The notes under the pieces were generated by a model. The model saw only the letters and a list, made by a program, of their open reading frames with translations, had not been told where the DNA came from and made no database searches. Shown here one piece after another: positions 19,251 through 27,794 of a stretch of DNA of 64,000 nucleotides; positions within the stretch are counted from its first letter, which is position 1; each line of letters opens with the position of its first letter. The position numbers and the translations under genes were made by a program. Origin of the DNA: Sulfurospirillum halorespirans DSM 13726 (GTDB taxonomy: Bacteria > Campylobacterota > Campylobacteria > Campylobacterales > Sulfurospirillaceae); assembly GCF_001723605.1 (NCBI RefSeq), contig NZ_CP017111.1, forward strand, positions 806,001 through 870,000, written 5' to 3'.

Positions 19251-20464
19251 GTCGTATTGCCATCATTGGAGCGGGAGCATCTGGGCTTGTCTGCGCCATC
19301 GAAGCTTCCCGCAAAGGACATAGCGTCACGCTGTTTGAAAAAAACAGCAAAGTTGGGCGCAAAATCCTCGCCACCGGCAATGGCAAATGCAATATCTCCA
19401 ATGAAAAAATCAGCATCGAGCGCTATCATGGCGAATCTGCAAGCTTTGCCAAAGAGGCGCTGAGACGTTTTGACACCTTTACATGTAAAACGTTTTTTCG
19501 CACGTTAGGACTGGAAATGCGCGAGGGCGAAGAGGGCCGTCTCTACCCGATGAGCCATCAAGCGTCCAGTGTGGTCGACATGCTGTTGCATGAAGTGAGG
19601 TCTTTACATGTAAACATTGTGCTGGAATCTGAAGTGACCAAAATCGAGAAAAAAGATGCCACATTTGTTTTACATGTAAACGCTCAAACGCACATTTTTG
19701 ATGCCTGCGTGATTGCCACAGGAAGCGTTGCGATGCCAACCCTTGGGAGTTCTGGCAGTGGATATGGTTTTGCAAAAACTTTGGGACACAGCGTCATTGA
19801 GCCGTACCCTTCCTTGGTGCAGTTTGTGTGCGATGAGCCGCATCTCAAAGAGGTGAGCGGTGTGAAGATGGACGCAAATGTCGAGCTTTACATCGACAAC
19901 CAAAAATGCCAAAGCGTGCAGGGCGATCTGCTTTTTACCGCGTACGGGCTCTCAGGTTCGGCGATTTTAGATCTAAGTCGCAAAGCGTCTCATGCGTTGG
20001 TTAACCATGAATCCGTGCATGTCGTGCTCGATCTTTTTCCCACGCTTTCGCGTGAAGCATTGACCTCTCTGCTTCAAAAAAGACTGTGTGTTGCCAAAGA
20101 CAAATCGCTCTCGTTGTGGCTTGAGGGGATGATTCCTAAAAAATTAGCCCATTTTATCATCGAAAACACAAAAATAACGCATATCAAAGAGGCATCTTCT
20201 TTGGGAGCGAAAGAGATCAAAAAGATCGTCTTTGCTTTGAAAGCACTGCGTTTACATGTAAGGGCGACCAAGGGATTTGAAAGTGCGGAAGTGTGCGCAG
20301 GTGGCGTGGATGTACGAGAATTAGACGCTAAAAATCTAATGTCAAAAAAGATAGCCAATCTCTATTTCTGTGGCGAAGTTTTGGACATTGATGGCGATTG
20401 TGGAGGGTTTAACCTTCATTTTGCATGGGCTTCGGGTTATGTGGTCGGACAATCTTTGCATTGA
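19247..20464 (+). CDS. HI0933/YhiN-like FAD-dependent oxidoreductase
   Basis: A 405-residue flavoprotein with the N-terminal FAD dinucleotide fold (IAIIGAGASGLVCAIEASRKG) and ATGNGKCNISN near residue 43, diagnostic of the HI0933/YhiN group. The C-terminal NLYFCGEVLDIDGDCGGFNLHFAWASG (quoted in parts: FCGEVLDIDG and GGFNLHFAWASG) binds FAD. The substrate is unknown. The gene carries four copies of the dispersed palindrome (19478, 19603, 19669, 20251), encoding FTCK, LHVN, LHVN and LHVR, the highest density in the window. Some of these fall in positions where family members are probably variable. It overlaps the CvfB-like gene by four bases. Confidence 0.88.
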   Translation: MSRIAIIGAGASGLVCAIEASRKGHSVTLFEKNSKVGRKILATGNGKCNISNEKISIERYHGESASFAKEALRRFDTFTCKTFFRTLGLEMREGEEGRLYPMSHQASSVVDMLLHEVRSLHVNIVLESEVTKIEKKDATFVLHVNAQTHIFDACVIATGSVAMPTLGSSGSGYGFAKTLGHSVIEPYPSLVQFVCDEPHLKEVSGVKMDANVELYIDNQKCQSVQGDLLFTAYGLSGSAILDLSRKASHALVNHESVHVVLDLFPTLSREALTSLLQKRLCVAKDKSLSLWLEGMIPKKLAHFIIENTKITHIKEASSLGAKEIKKIVFALKALRLHVRATKGFESAEVCAGGVDVRELDAKNLMSKKIANLYFCGEVLDIDGDCGGFNLHFAWASGYVVGQSLH

Positions 20465-20465
20465 T

Positions 20466-21293
20466 ATGAAAACATTTTTCGCTCTTTTGTGTATGGTTCT
20501 GCTGTGTGGTTGCGCAAGCTCTTCGCTTTCGATCGCATCGCTTCAAGCTCCCTTTTTTACCCCTGAAACACTTCCAACATCGCTTCCCCTAAAAGCGCAA
20601 CATCGCCATCTCAATGCCACAGAGCCTCTTTGGATCGTGATCGAAGGTGATGGGTATGCGTGGAAAAGCGCTTCGATTCCTTCTTCTAACCCAACTCCGC
20701 ATGATCCTGTGGGCTGGAGATTGGCTACGTCCATTCATGCGGACAATGTGCTCTATCTTGCGCGTCCATGCCAATATTTGAATGAAATAGAGCTCCAAGC
20801 GTGCAGTGTCAGTGACTGGACGGATGGACGGTTTGCGCAAAAATGGGTTCTGATAATGAACGAAGCGATCTCCACCATCAAAGCACGCTATGGTTACTCC
20901 GAGATTATTTTGGTGGGCTATTCGGGTGGAGGGACGATGGCAGCACTCTTAGCGACAAGGCGCAATGATGTCAGTTTGCTGATAAGTGTGGCTTCGCCTT
21001 TGGACGTAAGTGCGTGGAGTGCGTATCATCGTGTTTCGCCTCTTTTGCAATCGCTTGATCCTAGCGATGAGCGTGCTAAACTCTCGACTATTGCGCAGAT
21101 TCATATCGTGGGACAAAATGACAAGGTTGTGCCACCTTTGTTGGCGCGAGAGTTTATCTCAGGGTATGTGAGTTCGAAAAAAGCGCGTATCATCGAAGTG
21201 GAGGCAGACCATACGATGCGTCTGCCTCTGGATCTTGTGGAAATTAGAAGGTCATTCTTAAACTCAATTGATGCGCAAGATAATCCTCTTTAG
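20466..21293 (+). CDS. Lipoprotein alpha/beta hydrolase
   Basis: A 275-residue protein with a lipoprotein signal (TFFALLCMVLLCGCASSS; lipid-modified cysteine near residue 17). The serine nucleophile elbow is GYSGGGTMA, the aspartate is probably in VGQNDKVVPP and the histidine in EADHTMRLP, a complete catalytic triad. It is probably an envelope-anchored esterase or peptidase-like hydrolase; substrate unknown. The frame is open from 20370, but the ATG at 20466, just after the flavoprotein stop, creates the signal peptide. The last 50 bases overlap the end of the converging autotransporter gene. Confidence 0.8.
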   Translation: MKTFFALLCMVLLCGCASSSLSIASLQAPFFTPETLPTSLPLKAQHRHLNATEPLWIVIEGDGYAWKSASIPSSNPTPHDPVGWRLATSIHADNVLYLARPCQYLNEIELQACSVSDWTDGRFAQKWVLIMNEAISTIKARYGYSEIILVGYSGGGTMAALLATRRNDVSLLISVASPLDVSAWSAYHRVSPLLQSLDPSDERAKLSTIAQIHIVGQNDKVVPPLLAREFISGYVSSKKARIIEVEADHTMRLPLDLVEIRRSFLNSIDAQDNPL

Positions 21294-24054
21294 CTTCTAG
21301 GGTGTAGCCGACGCGAACGGTGTTCTCTTTGTCGCGTATACATTCATACGAGAGGTCTAATTGCACCGCGTCTCTTGGTGCTTCGGCATTGGTGACACTA
21401 AAGGTCGAGCCGCCACTGATAAATCCTGCTGTTGTGGTGGCTTCATCGGCAAATTCATGCAAGTAGCGAAGTCCCACAAGATAGGTTGCATCATTGCCAT
21501 CGCGATACGCATATTCCGCTCCTACAATACTCTTAATTGAAGAGGCGTCATTGGCGTTTACATGTAACGCTCCCGAGCCTCCTTTTTCAGTGTAGCTTTG
21601 CGTCCAGTTGTAGCTGTATTGCGCTCCTATCAAAGGTTTGAAACCACCTTTTAAAGGGATTCCCGCTTCCACTAAGGCACCGAGTGCATAACCGTTGTAT
21701 GAGCTCTCTTCGGTTTCATCAAAGCCCGAAAATGAGACGGCACGTTTGCCATTGTAGTGGTTAAAGGTTCCAATCACTGAACTGTTTAACGTATAGTCTT
21801 GGTCTGTTTTCCCATAATAAGCGCCTACATGTAAAGAGTTAATGGAGGTGTTGTCGCCTTGGCTTTCATCTCTGCCGTAACTTTTGGCACCTGTGTATCC
21901 GCCAGAGAGTCCAAAAATCTCTGTGGAGCTTAGCTCCAACTCATGCCCAAGTGCAACGCCCACGGCGTCTACTCGGTAGCCATCTGAGCCTTTGTAACTC
22001 TTTTGTTTTGCCGTATTGCCCAAGATCTCCATCCAGTAGGTTCCCTCTGCTTCATCCCCTGCAGAAAGACCGCTTTGTGTTGGAGAGCTGACATTATTCA
22101 TTCGGTGTGAAAAGGCTCCAAAGAGTGTATTTTGCGCGACATTAACGGTTTGTGCAACGCTATTGTTGGTCGTTGGACTGAGCTGTTTCATCGCATTTTT
22201 AACCTCTTCGTTTGAGGAAAGCGCATAGAGGCTGTTTAAAAGCGATGAGGAGTCATCGGAACCCAATGCGTTAAAAAGTGCTTGATTGTTGGAACTCATC
22301 GCATTGAGCGTTGTGGTATCGTAGGTAGATGTCACTATAAGATCATTGCCTGTTTGGCTCAGTGAAAAATTGACAAGGGCTGAAGTATCGAGAATGCTGA
22401 GCTGAGAAACATTCGCATTCAGCGTGCCTGCCGTTAGAATGGTGGAATTTAAACCATTTGAGACACTGCCTACAATAACGGGTTTAATGATAGTTCCATC
22501 GGCTAATGTGACCGTCCCTGAAAAACTGAGCGTCTCTGCAGACGTTCCGCTCAAACGTGTCTCAAGAATCGCGCCGCTTTGCGTTGTCAAATTTTCAAAT
22601 CCACTGAGCGATGTACGAGCACTCAAGGTTTGGGCGCTGCCTAAAACAACCGTATCATCACCCAATCCTCCCACAATGGTTCCGCTAATCGTGCCCCCTA
22701 AGAGAGACAGCGTATCATCGCCACTTCCCAGATCAATCGCAAGTCCATTTTGCCCTGTAATCGCTCCATAATTGGTTAAAGTATCGTCTCCCGCTCCCAT
22801 TTGAATCGCCGCACCTGCGGTTGTGGATGAGAGTGCATCGACCAAAACGGCACTGCTTCCGCCGATTATGACACCCGTAGCGTTATTGACAATCACATCA
22901 TCGTAATCCCCAACCAATCCAATCGCCGCTTTGGTTGCTCCTTGAATCGTACCGCTATTTGTAATTATAGCTGCTCCGCCCACTGCAGTCGAGGTTCCTC
23001 TGCCTGAACTCATTACCGTACCATTGGCGCCATCATCGATCAGAATACCCACGGATTGTCCGTAAATCATTGCACCAGCATAATTGGTAATCGTACCGCC
23101 ACCCGCAGCAATTCCTTCAGCACCGTTGGCATAACCTGATGAATCCACTCCACCCGCACCTAAGCCTTGAATCGTTCCATAGTTGGTAATGGTCGCAATA
23201 CCATCAATGTCAACACCGTCACCGTCGCCGTTAAGGGATGTCGGATCATTTCCTGTGTAAACGTTCCATGCTCCTGCATAACTTCCTGTAATGGTTCCAT
23301 AGTTTATGACGGTTGCGGTACTATCACTGCCAACACCTGAGCCATTATTGCCTGTAATAACGCCTGTTGCATAGTTGGTGATCGTAGCGCTACTCCCATC
23401 GCCCAAATCAATACCATGACGAGGACCACTAATCGTACCCCAATTGTTAATAACGGCATTGGTTCTATCATCTTCTACTGCAACACCGTCGTAAGCACTA
23501 ATATCATCATGCGAGCCATCTGCATCTTTCGTGTTTACGATACCTGTAGAAATAATTGTTCCATAGTTATTTAATGTCACATTGCTACCAATGCGGATTG
23601 CATCATTATTGCTTGCAGAAATTAAAGCAGAAGAACCGATGGCAGAGCCATTGTTAATAGTGCCACCTACTGAAAAGTTTTTATCGGCTTTAATAGCACG
23701 ACTACCATCAAGTGCCGTACCACTTTGAATGATGGAACCTTCGTTATTAAGAATAAACGTAGTAGCGGCTCGATCAAAACGGATTGCTTCTGAAGAGCTA
23801 CCTCCTGAAGCTTCTATCACAGCACCTTCGGCGATCGAAATAGTAATATTGGGTGTTCCAGCGCTACTATCAATAGCCCTTCCTGAACTCACCAAAAGTG
23901 TTGCATCTTCTTGAAGCGTAACAGTGCTTGTTCCTGTTAGAATACTGATAGCACTTGTACTCGTTGTGTTGCTTGCAATTGTAAAATCAGTTGCATGTAA
24001 CAGGGTGGCAGATAAAGTCAAAGAGAGCAAAGCATAGCGACTGTAGCGAATCAT
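21244..24054 (-). CDS. Autotransporter (type Va) with beta-helix passenger
   Basis: A 936-residue outer-membrane protein. A signal peptide (YALLSLTLSATLLHA, cleavage near residue 22) is followed by a long passenger of repeating NYGTI..G and GGTITN units (about 25-500) with many Asp/Asn/Gly turns, typical of a right-handed beta-helix. A linker and the autotransporter barrel (about 670-936) follow, ending in alternating hydrophobic residues and a terminal phenylalanine (HQLSLRMTF), the BAM recognition signature. Probably a surface adhesin or similar; target unknown. No protease motif is seen. Two palindrome copies (21557, 21824) encode LHVN and LHVG in the barrel. The gap 24055-24260 upstream is AT-rich and holds no gene. 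Confidence 0.9.
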   Translation of the reverse strand: MIRYSRYALLSLTLSATLLHATDFTIASNTTSTSAISILTGTSTVTLQEDATLLVSSGRAIDSSAGTPNITISIAEGAVIEASGGSSSEAIRFDRAATTFILNNEGSIIQSGTALDGSRAIKADKNFSVGGTINNGSAIGSSALISASNNDAIRIGSNVTLNNYGTIISTGIVNTKDADGSHDDISAYDGVAVEDDRTNAVINNWGTISGPRHGIDLGDGSSATITNYATGVITGNNGSGVGSDSTATVINYGTITGSYAGAWNVYTGNDPTSLNGDGDGVDIDGIATITNYGTIQGLGAGGVDSSGYANGAEGIAAGGGTITNYAGAMIYGQSVGILIDDGANGTVMSSGRGTSTAVGGAAIITNSGTIQGATKAAIGLVGDYDDVIVNNATGVIIGGSSAVLVDALSSTTAGAAIQMGAGDDTLTNYGAITGQNGLAIDLGSGDDTLSLLGGTISGTIVGGLGDDTVVLGSAQTLSARTSLSGFENLTTQSGAILETRLSGTSAETLSFSGTVTLADGTIIKPVIVGSVSNGLNSTILTAGTLNANVSQLSILDTSALVNFSLSQTGNDLIVTSTYDTTTLNAMSSNNQALFNALGSDDSSSLLNSLYALSSNEEVKNAMKQLSPTTNNSVAQTVNVAQNTLFGAFSHRMNNVSSPTQSGLSAGDEAEGTYWMEILGNTAKQKSYKGSDGYRVDAVGVALGHELELSSTEIFGLSGGYTGAKSYGRDESQGDNTSINSLHVGAYYGKTDQDYTLNSSVIGTFNHYNGKRAVSFSGFDETEESSYNGYALGALVEAGIPLKGGFKPLIGAQYSYNWTQSYTEKGGSGALHVNANDASSIKSIVGAEYAYRDGNDATYLVGLRYLHEFADEATTTAGFISGGSTFSVTNAEAPRDAVQLDLSYECIRDKENTVRVGYTLEAKEDYLAHQLSLRMTF

Positions 24055-24260
24055 AAAATCCCCTTTGTGTGATCAAATCCAAATTTGCTAATAATCCTAA
24101 GAAAAGAGTATTACCATTTAATTACATTTTGGAAAATTTATTTATAATATCAACCCAATAGGTTTAACTATAGCTTTGTATTTTCTTTGTGAATTAAGGT
24201 ACAGACAAGTAGAATAACAGCCTTAAACTCATAGTTTAGTGAGAGTAAGTCTTACGTATT

Positions 24261-25898
24261 ATGTTCAAAAGAGGTGCCGTGTTTACGCTGAAATACGATA
24301 GTTTTGATAAAATTAAAAATAGCATTATTGCGAGGGTTATTTTATTTGCATGTGTTATGATTCTTATTGGGGGATTAACACGGTATTACCTCTCCGTCAA
24401 TACCATCCATTCAAATCTTTTTAAAATTATTTCGATTCATCAAGAAGCGCTTGCCAACGAGGCGGCTAAAGAGATCACGCATGATATAGATGTTCGCAAA
24501 ACGTTGCTTTCACACATCGCTTCTCGCATGCCTTTAGGATTGCTTGAAAGTCCAAGTCAACTTCAAAGATGGCTTGGTGAGTTGCATGGGTTTAATCCGC
24601 TCTTCTCCAGTGCTTTGTTTGTGCTCAATGAAGAGGGAAGTTTGATCGCAGGGACGGGTTCTGAACTGTTAGAGGGTGAAAAAGCGTATGCTAGTGATGA
24701 TTTTTTTAAGCGTGCGTTTACCCACGAGTTTGTGATTGGAACCCTGAAGGTCAGTAAGCGTTTAAACGAGCCCGTTCTTTCTATGGCGATGCCGATCAAA
24801 GATGCTTTGGGGCATGTGCGTGCCATTGTGGTAGGGATGACGTATTACGATGCCACGTTTTTCAATCGTGTCCTCAATGGGCGCATTGGCAAGACAGGCG
24901 GTTTCTTGCTGATTGATGCGAAACAGCAAATTTTCATTGCTGCGGCGAACAAAGAGCTGATACTCAAGCCCACACCTCCAAAAGGGAAAAACCTCTTGCA
25001 TGACAAAGCGTTGGAGGGTTTTAGAGGCAGTGATATCACGATCAACACCGATGGTATCGAAGAATTATCGGCGATTGCCTCCATTCCCAACACCGACTGG
25101 TTTGTTGTTTCTCGCATCCAAACTAAAGAGGCTTTTGCGATGGAAGGTAATATTAAAACAACCCTAATTCAAGCTCACATTATTAGTCTCATCATTGCTC
25201 CAACCATACTGTTTCTTTTCTTGTTTTTCTTTTTTAGACCGCTTCGAACGTCGGCTTCTTTGGCAAACAAAATGTCTCTTGGCGAAGTTCCTCTCAAACC
25301 ACTGCCGATCAAGAGAATGGATGAAGTGGGGTATTTGACGGTTGCGTTTAACCGCTTGATGGCGATGCTTTTAGCGAGTCAAAAAGAACTGAAAGAGATC
25401 GCACACTATGACTATCTGACCAAGCTTCCTAACCGTTTTTTGATGGTCGATCGGTTGGAGCAAGCTTTGGCACGGTGTGCACGAAATAATACACACGTGG
25501 CGCTATTTTTTATGGATTTGGATGGATTTAAGGCGATCAATGACTCTTTGGGGCACAGTGCAGGAGATGAAGCACTGGTTGAGGTTGCAAAGCGTTTTTC
25601 AGCATTGATACGCGAGAGTGATACATTAGCGCGTGTGGGCGGTGATGAATTTGTAATGGTGCTGAGTGACCTTGATAGCGATCTCGCTTCTGCAACAAAT
25701 GCCGCACATTTAGTTGCACGAAAGTGTATTGAAGCCTTAAAAGAGCCCTTCTTATTTCAAGGCAATGCCAAAATCTTGGGAGTCTCCATCGGTATGGCAA
25801 TGGGCGACAAAGAGAGCAGGGTTGATACCTTGATAGTTGAGGCGGATACAAAAATGTATAAAGCTAAAAATGCAATACATTCCAATTTTACTGAATAG
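24261..25898 (+). CDS. Diguanylate cyclase with periplasmic Cache sensor
   Basis: A 545-residue membrane protein making cyclic di-GMP. TM1 lies near residues 24-44, a periplasmic dCache-like domain spans about 45-295, TM2 lies near 297-320, a HAMP-like segment follows, and the GGDEF domain covers about 375-540. The active site is RVGGDEFVMVL and the inhibitory I-site RESD lies just upstream (IRESDTLARVGG), so product inhibition is expected. The ATG at 24261 lacks a ribosome-binding site; a GTG at 24279 with AAGAGG five bases before it may be the real start. Convergent with hemJ. Confidence 0.9.
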   Translation: MFKRGAVFTLKYDSFDKIKNSIIARVILFACVMILIGGLTRYYLSVNTIHSNLFKIISIHQEALANEAAKEITHDIDVRKTLLSHIASRMPLGLLESPSQLQRWLGELHGFNPLFSSALFVLNEEGSLIAGTGSELLEGEKAYASDDFFKRAFTHEFVIGTLKVSKRLNEPVLSMAMPIKDALGHVRAIVVGMTYYDATFFNRVLNGRIGKTGGFLLIDAKQQIFIAAANKELILKPTPPKGKNLLHDKALEGFRGSDITINTDGIEELSAIASIPNTDWFVVSRIQTKEAFAMEGNIKTTLIQAHIISLIIAPTILFLFLFFFFRPLRTSASLANKMSLGEVPLKPLPIKRMDEVGYLTVAFNRLMAMLLASQKELKEIAHYDYLTKLPNRFLMVDRLEQALARCARNNTHVALFFMDLDGFKAINDSLGHSAGDEALVEVAKRFSALIRESDTLARVGGDEFVMVLSDLDSDLASATNAAHLVARKCIEALKEPFLFQGNAKILGVSIGMAMGDKESRVDTLIVEADTKMYKAKNAIHSNFTE

Positions 25899-25920
25899 TA
25901 ATGCAATACATTACATTTTG

Positions 25921-25932
25921 TTTACATGTAAC
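25921..25932. repeat. Intergenic palindrome copy between cyclase and hemJ
   Basis: TTTACATGTAAC in the 59-base gap between two converging genes. An ATGCAATACATTACAT repeat-like stretch precedes it. No T-run is present, so any terminator role is uncertain. Confidence 0.5.
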
Positions 25933-25957
25933 GCTATTTAAGTGATAAAAGGGAAAA

Positions 25958-26473
25958 TCATCCTTTATGTTTCGGTTGCTGGAAAATCATGTAAATGACA
26001 AAGGCAAAAAAAGCGATCGTAATGGAAGTAAAAAGCAGTGAAAACGTTTTGACCACAACGTAAGCGACGATCAAAATAGAGAGCAGGGTTGGCACTTCAT
26101 TGTATGCGCGGAAGAATTTGCCACTTTGAGTGCATTCATCGTTTTCCAACTGCACACGGTAGTATTCCAATGAAAAGGAGTAAGCGGTTAAAAGCGCAAC
26201 TACCGTTAATTTAGCGTAAAGCCATTCGCCTGATTCAAATAAAATAGGGTTGATGATCAGCATCGCCGCACCGCTTAAAAGTGTTGCCCAAAAGGCAGGC
26301 AGACCGATGTACTTATAGATTTTGTACTCTTGAATCTTCACCACTTCGACAAATTCGCTTTTATGTGCGTGTTCAACATGGTAGACAAAAAGACGCGGCA
26401 GATAAAAAAGCATCGCCATCCACGACATAAACGACATAACGTGAAAGGTTAAAATCCAACTGTAATACTCCAT
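25958..26473 (-). CDS. hemJ: Protoporphyrinogen IX oxidase HemJ
   Basis: A 171-residue protein with four or five membrane helices. It matches the HemJ (formerly UPF0093) family: the N-terminal HVMSFMSWMAMLFYLPRLFVYH carries the conserved histidine and the LPRLFVYH motif, and the helix AFWATLLSGAAMLI follows with LYAKLTVV. HemJ oxidises protoporphyrinogen IX to protoporphyrin IX in heme synthesis in bacteria lacking HemG or HemY. It stands alone, divergent from nothing and preceded by a short gap to cowN. Confidence 0.85.
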   Translation of the reverse strand: MEYYSWILTFHVMSFMSWMAMLFYLPRLFVYHVEHAHKSEFVEVVKIQEYKIYKYIGLPAFWATLLSGAAMLIINPILFESGEWLYAKLTVVALLTAYSFSLEYYRVQLENDECTQSGKFFRAYNEVPTLLSILIVAYVVVKTFSLLFTSITIAFFAFVIYMIFQQPKHKG

Positions 26474-26535
26474 CGCTCACTCCTGCAAAATAGTAAAGCA
26501 ATTATAGCAAGTGTGAGAGGTTTTTTAAGGGATTT

Positions 26536-26838
26536 TTAACAGCATTCCATTTCAGCTTTTTCCATCAATTCGATTCCTTTTTCAAACGCATACGTTTCAA
26601 AAAGAGCCGAAAGATAAAAAACATGCGAGCAGATGTGGTACAAAATGTCCTTAGAATCATGCTTAGCAAAAATAGCCTTGTAATCTTTAGGTATCAACGT
26701 CTCAAAACGAATCCACAAACCATCTTTCGCTTCAGGGTAAAGCTCAAAAAGCTCATACATCGCATCTAACACTTGGGTCGCATTTTCATAGCAGTCGATG
26801 TTATGAAAACTGACATATCGATCGCGAATTTCGTCCAT
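26536..26838 (-). CDS. cowN: N2-fixation sustaining protein CowN
   Basis: A 100-residue soluble protein that I recognise as CowN, which protects nitrogenase from carbon monoxide. Supporting features are the N-terminal DRYVSFHNIDCYENATQ, a central SHVFYLSALFE resembling the family's histidine-containing helix, and the paired C-terminal cysteines in EMECC. Nitrogenase genes are not in this window, so the organism's diazotrophy is inferred. The frame remains open upstream without a start codon through most of the 146-base gap to hepT; the ATG at 26838 with AAAAGG upstream is the start. Confidence 0.75.
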   Translation of the reverse strand: MDEIRDRYVSFHNIDCYENATQVLDAMYELFELYPEAKDGLWIRFETLIPKDYKAIFAKHDSKDILYHICSHVFYLSALFETYAFEKGIELMEKAEMECC

Positions 26839-26984
26839 CTTATTGTGCCTTTTTAAGCTGTTTATGCACGTTGTGTTCCATAAGCTTACGTGATGTTTGA
26901 AGCTTTGTTTTTTAAAGTTTTTAAAGTTATTAAACGCGGAGGGTTTGCTGAAATGGTCGTCATAAAAATAGAGTAGAGACTTTT
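26839..26984 (-). other. Gap between hepT and cowN with an open but startless frame
   Basis: The minus-strand frame of cowN stays open upstream from the cowN ATG to within the end of hepT, about 50 codons, without ATG, GTG or TTG. Its translation is rich in Phe, Lys, Asn and His (for example HFSKPSAFNNFKNFKKQSF). This may be chance AT-rich sequence or the remnant of a displaced gene. No RNA gene or terminator is seen. Confidence 0.4.
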
Positions 26985-27374
26985 TTAAAGCTTTTTTCCC
27001 AAGTCATTTTGCATCTGCTTAAGCACCATCAACACATCAGCAATATTGTTTTTACAAATACCAAATATCATTTCTGCATCCAAATCAAAATAGTGATGCG
27101 ATATAAAATCTCGAATCCCTTTTATCTTTTTCCACTCAATCTGTGGGTAAGCGGTCAAAAGCTTTTTATCGGTGATTTTGTCGATGTTTTTTAAACTTTC
27201 ACCTATGGCGATGAGCTTCATACAAATGCTGTCTAATTTTTCTTGTCCCTCTTTGGTGTCCATAAAGTCATTTTGACAGGTTGCAAACGCACATCGCTCT
27301 TGTACGATCACGATAGCTTCGATAATCTGTTCTAAAATATCAAGAACGAGCTCTTTATCATACATAGATGCCAT
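26985..27374 (-). CDS. hepT: HEPN toxin HepT (DUF86)
   Basis: A 129-residue HEPN-domain ribonuclease-like toxin. The catalytic R-x4-H-x-Y motif is intact in IRDFISHHYFDLD (about residue 89). HEPN toxins of this group are paired with MNT antitoxins, which silence them by AMPylating the tyrosine of this motif in characterised systems. The gene overlaps the end of mntA by 17 bases if it starts at 27374; a second ATG three codons later (27365) is equally plausible. Stop at 26985. Confidence 0.88.
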   Translation of the reverse strand: MASMYDKELVLDILEQIIEAIVIVQERCAFATCQNDFMDTKEGQEKLDSICMKLIAIGESLKNIDKITDKKLLTAYPQIEWKKIKGIRDFISHHYFDLDAEMIFGICKNNIADVLMVLKQMQNDLGKKL

Positions 27375-27678
27375 CCCTTAAAATCCTCTTTTTTAAAGCA
27401 GGATTCATCTTTTCTCGCAGTCTTACGACATCTACTTTTGTATCAAATGCTTTTTCTAAACGCTCTTTGAAATCATAAAGCAAAAAATAATCACTCAGGC
27501 TCGTGTCTATGGCTATGTCGATGTCGCTGTCATCACGGTTTTCATCTCGTGCAAATGAACCAAAGAGGGCAATGTTTGAAATATGGTATTTTTGAGCAAA
27601 TTCATCTTTGTGATTTTTCAAGTACACCAAAATCGCATCTTTTTTCACTATTTCCCTCCTTATATCATTCATGTTCAT
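27358..27678 (-). CDS. mntA: MNT-domain antitoxin nucleotidyltransferase MntA
   Basis: A 106-residue minimal nucleotidyltransferase. The active-site motif is GSFARDENRDDSDIDIAID, i.e. GSFAR followed by D-x-D, with a third acidic residue later (KVDVVRLRE). It transfers AMP from ATP to HepT and neutralises it in the known type VII systems. Gene order antitoxin-then-toxin with overlap is standard. An ATG three bases upstream of the annotated region is out of frame; ATGAACATGAAT gives two close in-frame starts. Confidence 0.88.
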   Translation of the reverse strand: MNMNDIRREIVKKDAILVYLKNHKDEFAQKYHISNIALFGSFARDENRDDSDIDIAIDTSLSDYFLLYDFKERLEKAFDTKVDVVRLREKMNPALKKRILRDGIYV

Positions 27679-27778
27679 TTTTTCTTAAGGAAGTATAGCA
27701 AAAATGCAATAGCTTATCGGTTCACATTTGCGCGATAGAAACAGGAAAATAGACTACTTTAAATGATTCCCCACTTTC

Positions 27779-27790
27779 TTTACATGTAAA
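27779..27790. repeat. Perfect palindrome copy between mntA and the EAL gene
   Basis: TTTACATGTAAA immediately downstream of the EAL-domain gene stop (27795, minus strand), in the 116-base gap to mntA. Otherwise the gap holds no gene. It may mark the 3' end of the minus-strand operon. Confidence 0.6.
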
Positions 27791-27794
27791 CAGG

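Noticed and set aside
22424-22771. A 115-codon plus-strand ORF inside the autotransporter
   Set aside because: Antisense of the repetitive passenger; its apparent composition mirrors the repeat.
26839-26984. Transposase remnant upstream of cowN
   Set aside because: The startless frame has some His/Asn/Arg pattern but no DDE or other signature; too short and AT-rich to support.
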